A stretch of DNA of 64,000 nt from contig CM060692.1 in assembly GCA_030686995.1 (NCBI GenBank), forward strand, positions 8,103,465-8,167,464. The letters run 5' to 3'. Positions within the stretch are counted from its first letter, which is position 1. Each line of letters starts with the position of its first letter. The position numbers and the translations under genes are program-made. Shown here one piece after another: positions 56,966-64,000 of the stretch. Below the pieces are notes generated by a model. It searched no databases. It was not told the origin of the DNA and saw only the letters and a program-made list of their open reading frames with translations. The stretch comes from Artemisia argyi (taxonomy: Eukaryota; Streptophyta; Magnoliopsida; Asterales; Asteraceae).

Positions 56966-57544
56966 CAGTAACAAAAAGTTAATGACTTGTACAAATTAAT
57001 AAGTGGATCAGGTCCTAAATAGTTTGTTAATCCACATAGGTAACAACCCGCTCATTATATAGTATTAGTATCAACTTACACAACCAATATAACTTTAGTA
57101 TATAAGCTACCAAGTATTCTTTTCTACTATCGATGTGGGATAGAAAGAAGCTTTTATCTAAAAATGTTTATAACATGTGAGTGTAGACTATTCACCTTTT
57201 TAACTTTTTTTTTTAAGCCGATGGTTGTTTAGTATATAAGCTACCAAGTATTCCTTACTTCTCCACCACTTGCCTCCGACGCTTTTAAGATTTTTACATG
57301 ATTCATAGTTCTTTAAATCAACACCTTTTACCAATAAATTTAGCATGCTTTTTTTTTAGTATGTAATATTCGATTGATAGCATATTTAGCAGCTAAAAAA
57401 AACAGGCAATGTGATTTACTTCATGCATTGTTACCATAGTCTATCACGTGCATTCAACTAAAAATGAGATTCGGAATTAGGACTGTGTTTTATATGAATA
57501 TTACATACACGTACCAACTTTCAAAACTATCCATGCATAGAACC

Positions 57545-57545
<1 letters not shown>

Positions 57546-57603
<58 letters not shown>

Positions 57604-57607
57604 TTTT

Positions 57608-57651
<44 letters not shown>
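57546..57651. repeat. (TTA)n microsatellite plus poly(T)
   Basis: About 18 TTA units are followed by 49 bases of almost pure T (one C), just upstream of phytocyanin copy 7. Confidence 0.95.
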
Positions 57652-57731
57652 CATCTATATATATTAACCTATTCCGATCTAAAGCTTCTAGCAACAAGCG
57701 TCCAAAAACAGTTTTTACTATCAGGTTTTCA

Positions 57732-57870
57732 ATGGCAAGATCCATGGCCGGTGTTTGTGGGGCTTTTAAGCTTTTTGTTTTTTTATCCAAAACATTAATG
57801 CATCTGATGAGTTCGTCGTTGGAGGTTGGGGTGTTTGGAGTCTTGAATCAACGACATGAGGCGATTAATG
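57732..57870 (+). pseudogene. Phytocyanin exon 1 fragment, copy 7
   Basis: ATGGCAAGATCCATGG starts a frameshifted signal peptide. Another frame then reads SDEFVVGGWGVWSLEST, a good phytocyanin exon-1 block. Homology ends after the ACGACATGAGG region, with no exon 2. Confidence 0.65.
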
Positions 57871-58267
57871 GGCCGATTAATTCTCATAATTCATTTGACT
57901 AGATATGAGTATTTTCCTATTTATACTAGAAATCAAGTATGCATGAAACAAACAACAGAGAACATAAACACTTAATTTGATGCGCAGAGTTATTGATTTG
58001 TGCCTAAATCACTGACATACATTTCAAGAAGATTGCTTCCGTGGGATGTTTATGACCCTCTTCCTAGAGACGTTTCAATAGACCGATTGATCTAGGCCTT
58101 TTCTTTAAAGGCCAAGTTTTGTTCGGCTACCTGCAAGGAGCTAGGAAATGGGAGTTACCGAGAATTCGTACATGCTAAGTAGGATCATTGATCCAATCAA
58201 TTCAACTGGGATTTGAGATATCTATTCTTATGTAGTGTCCAAGATAAGTTTGTCAAATGAGATTAAC
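57871..58267. other. Host spacer
   Basis: No gene seen. Its end (TTTGAGATATCTATTC ... GAGATTAACCTCTTCTC) belongs to the recurring host block. Confidence 0.5.
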
Positions 58268-58664
58268 CTCTTCTCCAGGGGCGGAGCCATGTGTATAGTA
58301 GCGGGGGGCGGCGCCCCCAACGAAAGTCTTGCGGACACACAAACTATGTAAAAAAAAAGTCATATTAGTTGAAAAAATGTGGGGTGCCCTCATGAAAATA
58401 ATCTGAGTGCCCTCAGCATTCTCTCAGGTTTTTAAAAATGACATTGTTTTTTAATGTAAATATTATCTCCGGTGGGTTGGTCATCGGAAAAAATTGAAGA
58501 AGAAGACGTAAAATGGTAAAGTGGGATGGATGGTGGGGACGTGGGGTTGGATTATTGAGAATTTGCATGACTAGCGACAAAAACTTTTATTTAATATAAT
58601 TATAAATATTTACAATAGTAAATACTCCGTATAAAAGAGTAACATTGGGAGTAGTAGTATACAG

Positions 58665-59450
58665 TAGAGGTGGCCATAAGATCCGGTTCCGGAACCGGAA
58701 CCGGATAATTATCCGGAACTGAATCCGGTCAACACCGGTTCCGGCAGGATCCGGTCCGGTTCCCATAATATCCGGCGATTCGTGTCCGGTTCCACATTTT
58801 TCATACTAGATCCGGTTCGGAACCGGATAATCCATCACCGGTTCGCGATCCGGTTCCTGGGAACCGGTTCCGAACCTGTTCCAACGTTAATATTTCTTTT
58901 TTATGGGTTTTGAAGACAACGGTCATATGACCGTTTTTCAGATTTGGGGTGCAGAAAATGATGCCTATTTACTCCATCACTATACATCAACCTATTTGGT
59001 GACATTTGTTGCAAAAAGTTAGTCTACCATGCCAATAATAACTGCAAATGTTAACCGTCATTTATATTTCTTGTGTGGTTGTCTGCAGGGGAGATGATTG
59101 TCGGTCCCACAAAAGCTTTATTCATGGATGAAATATCAAATGGCCTCGACAGCTCCACTACATATCAGATTATTGCTTGTCTTCAGCAGTTGGCGCATAT
59201 AACGGATGCTTCTGTACTTATTTCACTTCTTCAGCCACCGGTTCTTTGGAACCGGTCCGACCGGTTCTTGGGACCGAACCGGATTGGAACCGATCCGGAA
59301 CCGGGTAGACCGGTCCCAGTTTTTGGACCCCGGATCCGAAAGGAACCGGATCGGATTGGAACCGGATCCGGTCCTTTGACTTTGACTGGCGAACCGGTCC
59401 GGATTGGAACCGGTCCGGTTTTTTTTGGAACCGGCATTTGGCCACCTCTA
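58665..59450. mobile_element. Pack-type hAT carrying an ABC transporter exon
   Basis: 786 bp nested in the outer hAT; 8-bp TSD GTATACAG (58657-58664, 59451-59458). TIR is TAGAGGTGGCCA. Both subterminal regions are dense GGTTCCGG/CCGGAACC repeats, flanking about 300 bp of captured gene sequence. Confidence 0.92.
59089..59235 (+). pseudogene. Captured exon of a PDR-type ABCG transporter
   Basis: The reading is [20 protein letters not shown] then [20 protein letters not shown], ending at LISLLQP. It contains the Walker B segment (ALFMDE) and D-loop (GLDSS) of the first nucleotide-binding domain of full-size plant PDR/ABCG exporters. The exon is preceded by an intron-like stretch ending TCTGCAG (59082-59088), so the capture was from genomic DNA. 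It ends abruptly in GGTTCCGG repeats and cannot encode a transporter. Confidence 0.85.
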
Positions 59451-59879
59451 GTATACAGTTACACTTTGTGGCTCCTTTACACTTTTCTTATCTCTCATTT
59501 GTCTTCCCATGACAAAATTTTGTATTGCTCAAATAATTCTTTATATCACTAATTCACCATGTATATATTTAACATGTAAGCTGTTTAATGTAATTTAGGA
59601 ATTCAAGATTTTAACAATCAGTAAAATTTAAAGTTTACTAATTAGTAATGCATGAAAAGAAAACTTTTGTTGCCATTAACTAAACCCGACCCTATTTGTT
59701 CAAGTTATAGTAAAAAAAATTATCGGTCGATGCCCCCTGTCATCACAATTTCTGGCTCCGCCACTGCTCTTCTCCAAGTGTATAATACTTCCGGGTTTGG
59801 GGATCAAAGTAGGATTATATGACTTTTCATGCATACCTATGGATCCTATAATATATTTGAAAATGAAAAGATCAAATTC

Positions 59880-60008
59880 TAAAATATAAATAAATGAACA
59901 AAAGATATAAAATAACGTACGCATCTTGTTTAAGTGTACTATCCTCACCATCCTTTGAAATATTTTTTCTTTTATACTCAAAAATATTTTTATTTTTCCA
60001 TTTAATTA

Positions 60009-60040
<32 letters not shown>

Positions 60041-60474
60041 TTTAATTTTCTTTGAGGATCATTAAATTTAAGAAAATGTTTAAGCAGAAAAATATGTGTT
60101 CAGTATCTTCAATGCATTTAACTAGAAAAACTTTTTGTTACTTTTACAAATCATTGTTTTACTGAGTTCAAAATATCAAAACACTATCTTCAAACTCTTA
60201 CCAAATTAAAAGCTTTGTTTTATCCAGATGATCAATAAATAAGATTACTCAAGGAACAATAGCTTGACAAAGAAAGGGTCGGTTTGGTAAAAAGAAATAC
60301 CTTTGGGGAAAATTGGATTAAAAAGAAGCATTTGATGCATAGATACTCGCTACCTTTTTATAATTATTATAAAATGTTCTAGTGAGTTAATGAAAAGGAG
60401 TCAAAAGGGAAGTAAAGAAAAGTGAGGTGATGAAAGAAAGTGTACAAAAATATTACTAGTCTTAGGTTAAATTG

Positions 60475-60518
<44 letters not shown>

Positions 60519-62400
60519 ATACTCTTTCATGTTCTCAAGTTAATAGAAATGAAAGAAAGTTCACGCAGTTACAATAATTTCTTTCGCATACACTTTATTA
60601 TACTAGTAATGAATTATGTTATTTAATATTTTCATTCTTTTACGTTCCTTTATTTTCACTCCGTGGGGTGAAAGTCTTAAAAGTAAAATCCTCTCATTTT
60701 CATCCTATTGCTATCACCTTCTTTCCACCCATTCACTCAACTTGAAAACATAGTGTAAAGCACGCAACTTCCTTACATAAAAATCAATGTTTAAATCTTT
60801 GTGGCTACATATTTAGCGTGACTTAGGAAAGGGTAACGGTTACGAAAACACTTCTAGATTCTTACATCTGAATCAAGGATTAACCCTCTTCAAATAATCT
60901 GAATAGAACCGCTTCAATATTGGCCTCATGCCCTTATCTATGCTAATGATTGACATATCCTCAACTATATATATTTTGGTCGAAACGGATAAGTTTGTCG
61001 CTGTAATTGTAAAAATTACAAGAAACTGTTATTTGTTCTTTGAAAGTGTTTTCAGGAAATAAGTAATTTGAAGACCAATAAGACTAAAAAAAGTCCAAGA
61101 GAACAAGATATATAGTTTCAGACTTTCAGAAAACTGCCCGTTATCAGCCCAATACTCTGCAAAATCCAGCCCAAGTTGCAGCCCAGCTAGAAAATTAGGC
61201 CCAACTCATTAATCGGGTTCAACAAGAGAATCGAGGAATGATAAGGGAAGATGACACTACAAGTCTCGAGAGCGAAGCTTGTCTTGAGTTTTTGTCAAGT
61301 CTCGAAGACTAACCGTTGTATGAAACCATGGCTACGAATGCATTTACTGAACCACTACAAGTGTTAGCATGTTAGTCTCAATCCTACAGTAATGTTATGC
61401 CATACATTACAAACCCAGAAGCCGGTAGTTATACTATTTTTACTTTTACAAACTACTCGCTGCTTGCCAAATGGGTATTAAAAATCACAAGACTCACACC
61501 TCCTAAATATTCTAAACGCTCTAACCAAACACAACCCATATATACATGTATACGGGTGTAACATGGTTATTAATCTATGAATCTTTAACGTGTTTCTGTG
61601 GACTGTTTATAGTCCTCTTCTTAGTGTTAATAGACCATCATAGTACTTTTATTTTAACGGTAAATTTGTATTCGGCTACTAGCAAGGAGCTAAGAAAAAG
61701 GAATTGCATAGAATTCGTACATGCTAGGCACAGCTCAAAAGACCCAATCAATTAAATTGAATTTAAGCATGATAGATCGTGGACATAACCAAATCAAGAA
61801 ACCGGACCAAACATATTTCGGTCTGGTCCTCAGTCCACCATTTTCGTAATATTCGGTCCTCTATCCGGTCTGGTTTGGTATTGCGCATAACTGACCGTTA
61901 TGCTTTGTTGGACCCGATCAAAACCCACCCGGACCGGATGGAACGAAACATTTTGCTCACATTCGGTTTTGGTTGATCCGATTTTTAGACCGTGACTAAC
62001 TCCTCTAGATTTGAGATATCTATTCATATGAAGTATACAACTAAGTTTGTGAAGAGAAAATATAGATCATCCTAATGATGATGTTTATGCTTAAAAATTT
62101 TCTAATTGGAGTTGTCATAAATTGATTGAAATGTGATAAAAGTGGGTCAATTCTCTCAACATGTGAATTCAAGACATGTGACGGTGGGAATGCTGTTAGA
62201 AAGAATTTTAGGAAGCTGTAGGATTGCACGTTTGTGAAATGAGATTAACCTCTTCGCCAAGTGTATATTTCTTCCGTGTTTGGGATCAAAACGCGATCGT
62301 AACCTATTGGACACTTTACCGATATGAAAGTGTACTTTTTATGTATACAGTGTGTTAGGTCATGATTTTTTCCGAGTACATGCATACCTATTGATCCTAG
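59880..62400. repeat. Segmental duplication, partner of 11661-15120
   Basis: Collinear with 11661-15120 (GTACGCATCTTG, CAAGGAACAATAGCTTGA, CTTCAATATTGGCCTCATG, exon-like unit, CCGGTCTGGTTTGG). It lacks the hAT MITE and the first tRNA-derived repeat. It contains (TTA)n at about 60010-60040 and poly(A) at about 60476-60514. No intact gene. Confidence 0.8.
60945..61400 (+). pseudogene. Repeated exon-like unit, copy 6
   Basis: Intron-like segment ending GTTTTCAG (about 61053), a shortened degraded exon, then the ESEACLEFLSSL tail region and TAA. Partner of 13540-14000. Confidence 0.4.
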
Positions 62401-63780
62401 TATTTTTGGAAGCAAAAAAAGATGTGTTTGTCTTGCGAGTATCTTCAATGAATTTAACTTTAAAATTTTTTGTCTTTTTTTCAAATCATTGTTTTACTCA
62501 TTTGAAAACTCCTTATCCAAATTAATTGAATGGTTTAAATCCAACAAATAAAAATCCTTTTAGCCATGAAGTATGACAACATATAGACGTGATCATAGTT
62601 GAATATATAAAAATCTATTATTTTTGTTATCAGCACCCTAGCTGTTGTTAGCAACTAATTCTTGAAGTTTAAGTGAAGAAATATTCGATGTCTTAAAAAA
62701 AATCATTTAAAACAACCATTCACCGGCTAGAATATCTCAAATACAAATACAAATACAAGCTACTTTCATTATTGGCCATTTATGCGAAAAATAAGAAGCT
62801 TATTTCTTGTTGTGTCTGAATATCAACAAAATTTGTGAAATTTTTGTTGTTCACAAAAACACTTGCGTCTGTTGTCATCATTTACCATATCCGGCCTTTT
62901 GGCAACTTCCAAATATCCTATATGTTAAGTATTAATAAAGTCATATAAATGATGTATTGTGGGGTTGGACTAGTGGTTTCCAAACTGATGAAAGAAGGAC
63001 TTGCCCCAAGTTCAATTCTTGAGCTAAGCCACTTCCTTCTTTATTCAGATTGTGGACCACTTGTTAAATACTCATAATTTTTTAATTTTTTTCCTGTTGC
63101 CTTTGACTTGTCCCAGTTTCTCATTTAATTAAAACTGATACACCAGAGAATAGTCAATAGTTAGTCCAATGGCTTTCATACCCAAGATGTTGCAAGTTTA
63201 ACTAAATACGGAGTACCAGAGAATAGTTAGTCCACTAATGGAATATTTATACTGGGAAAAATTGACATTTATTTAAAATAGTCATTGCTAGTATCATTAG
63301 TACTGTAGCTAATTTTAAAAGTAAAGCAAACGCTAGCATATTTTGTGAATACTATTCAACAAAATAACTTTATATCAAGCATTTTTTTAAAGCGAAAATC
63401 GAAGCGCGGGACTAACCTCCTCGTTTAAGAAAATGTTATAAATGAATATTTAAGACGAATTATTGGCTTGGTATACTAAACGTTAATTGTAAAGTGAATG
63501 TTTTTTCATCTAAGGGCTTTTATTTAATTGGATAGTTAGTGATCATAGAGTTTTTGGACCAATTGTTATTTTGCGAACCTACAGTGAAACTTTTATTACA
63601 AGATACATACCACCATGCATGCATTGTTTCTATAGTTAGAAAATACGTGGTATAACACACCAATCCTAAAAAAATCTCTATATATGTCAAAAGATAGATG
63701 CTTTTTACTCTCACAAGTTCTTTTTTTTACACCACTTAAAGCTTCTAGCTCCAAGAACAGAAACAAATTTTGATAGCAGG
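62400..63780. other. Host block upstream of the last phytocyanin copy
   Basis: 62520-62930 is unique AT-rich sequence. 63100-63780 matches the leader of copies A and B (TTGGCTTGGTATAC, CCAATTGTTATTTTG, CTCTCACAAGTTC). No gene seen. Confidence 0.5.
62960..63075 (+). repeat. tRNA-derived SINE-like repeat, copy 8
   Basis: GTGGGGTTGGACTAGTGGTT, B-box-like AGTTCAATTCTTGAGC; preceded by ATTAATAAAGTCAT. Confidence 0.6.
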
Positions 63781-63786
63781 TTTTTA

Positions 63787-63886
63787 ATGGAAAAACCCAT
63801 GATTTTTTATGTGTCATCTAGGTCTTGTGTTGTTGATCCACAACATTGATGCATCTAATGAGTTTTTAAGTTGAATCAACGACACG
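63787..63886 (+). pseudogene. Phytocyanin exon 1 fragment, copy 8
   Basis: ATGGAAAAACCCATG starts a signal-peptide region frameshifted as in other copies, followed by the GATGCATCTAATGAG region. It is cut at 63886 by a hAT-like element. Confidence 0.6.
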
Positions 63887-64000
63887 CAGTGACGGAACCA
63901 GGGGGTGTCCCGGGGGTTCCCGGGACACCCATGGATTTTTGTAGCATAGTGTTAATTTTGTTAAAAAACATCGATTTTTTTAAATGCACCTGGTCCCTAA
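63887..64000. mobile_element. hAT-like element, left end only
   Basis: It starts CAGTGACGGAACCAGG inside phytocyanin copy 8 and carries a perfect 12-bp hairpin (63903-63914 with 63919-63930, GGGTGTCCCGGG). The right end is beyond the window; the expected TSD would be ACGACACG. Confidence 0.65.

Larger units (their letters stand above)
49540..57470. repeat. Segmental duplication, copy B
   Basis: Direct partner of 28870-35930. It carries a Helitron (52559-55329) and a shortened Stowaway, lacks the MULE-like element, and contains extra sequence at 49830-50650 that is deleted in copy A. Confidence 0.85.
58276..59766. mobile_element. hAT-type element (outer, host of nested insertion)
   Basis: 1491 bp including the nested element; 8-bp TSD CTCTTCTC (58268-58275, 59767-59774). 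Termini are CAGGGGCGGAGCC and the complement of CAGTGGCGGAGCC. The empty version CCTCTTCTCCAAGTGTG is seen at about 30085 and 51610. No transposase. Confidence 0.9.

Noticed and set aside
57464..57667. Leu/Phe homopolymer frame
   Set aside because: Translation of (TTA)n and poly(T).
59218..59445. Minus-strand frames rich in Gly/Pro/Arg
   Set aside because: Produced by GGTTCCGG subterminal repeats of the Pack-hAT.

Overview
This is a non-coding-dominated, repeat-rich plant nuclear window. The evidence is plant-type introns, Tat-lineage Ty3/gypsy retrotransposons, hAT, MULE, Stowaway and Helitron insertions, tRNA-derived SINE-like repeats and phytocyanin gene remnants. It is most likely a eudicot; Asteraceae is possible but not proven. 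There is no bacterial, organellar, CRISPR or rRNA signature.

Layout. 1-7990 is most of a minus-strand Tat-type gypsy element whose 3' LTR lies off the left edge. It has decayed gag-pol, a plus-strand (antisense) intron-containing gene remnant, and a 47-bp tandem array between the two. 8805-11660 is a non-autonomous Helitron, and 12494-13198 a hAT MITE. 15447-26301 is a phytocyanin (early-nodulin-like) gene split by a complete 10.2-kb Tat element (16035-26231). That element has apparently identical 564-bp LTRs, a GTTGT target-site duplication (TSD), a spliced 750-codon antisense gene with its own TATA box, a 61-bp tandem array, and a gag-pol carrying one frameshift and one stop. 27045-28609 holds a second hAT MITE and a Tourist-like MITE. 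30246-32372 is a MULE-like foldback element with a 9-bp TSD. 34600-35031 holds a Stowaway MITE and a SINE. About 35985-36745 is a second foldback made of palindromic repeats. 40602 to about 46570 looks like a non-coding LTR-retrotransposon derivative. 48210-49461 is a deleted hAT element keeping transposase C-terminal sequence. 49929-50345 is a retroposed, poly(A)-tailed fragment. 52559-55329 is a second Helitron. 58276-59766 is a hAT element containing a nested Pack-type hAT that has captured a PDR/ABCG transporter exon.

The background carrying these insertions is a set of segmental duplications of one ancestral locus: a phytocyanin gene, a tRNA-derived repeat and an unidentified exon. The clearest pairs are about 28.87-35.9 kb with 49.54-57.4 kb, and about 11.66-15.1 kb with 59.88-62.4 kb. 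Because the copies align, several TE insertions have an empty paralogous site in the same window, which fixes their boundaries and TSDs. At least nine phytocyanin remnants are present; none is clearly intact.

No host gene is confidently functional. The best-preserved coding sequences are the antisense gene of the second Tat element, the RT/RNase H and integrase reading frames of that element, and a 97-codon hydrophobic ORF at 39766-40059.
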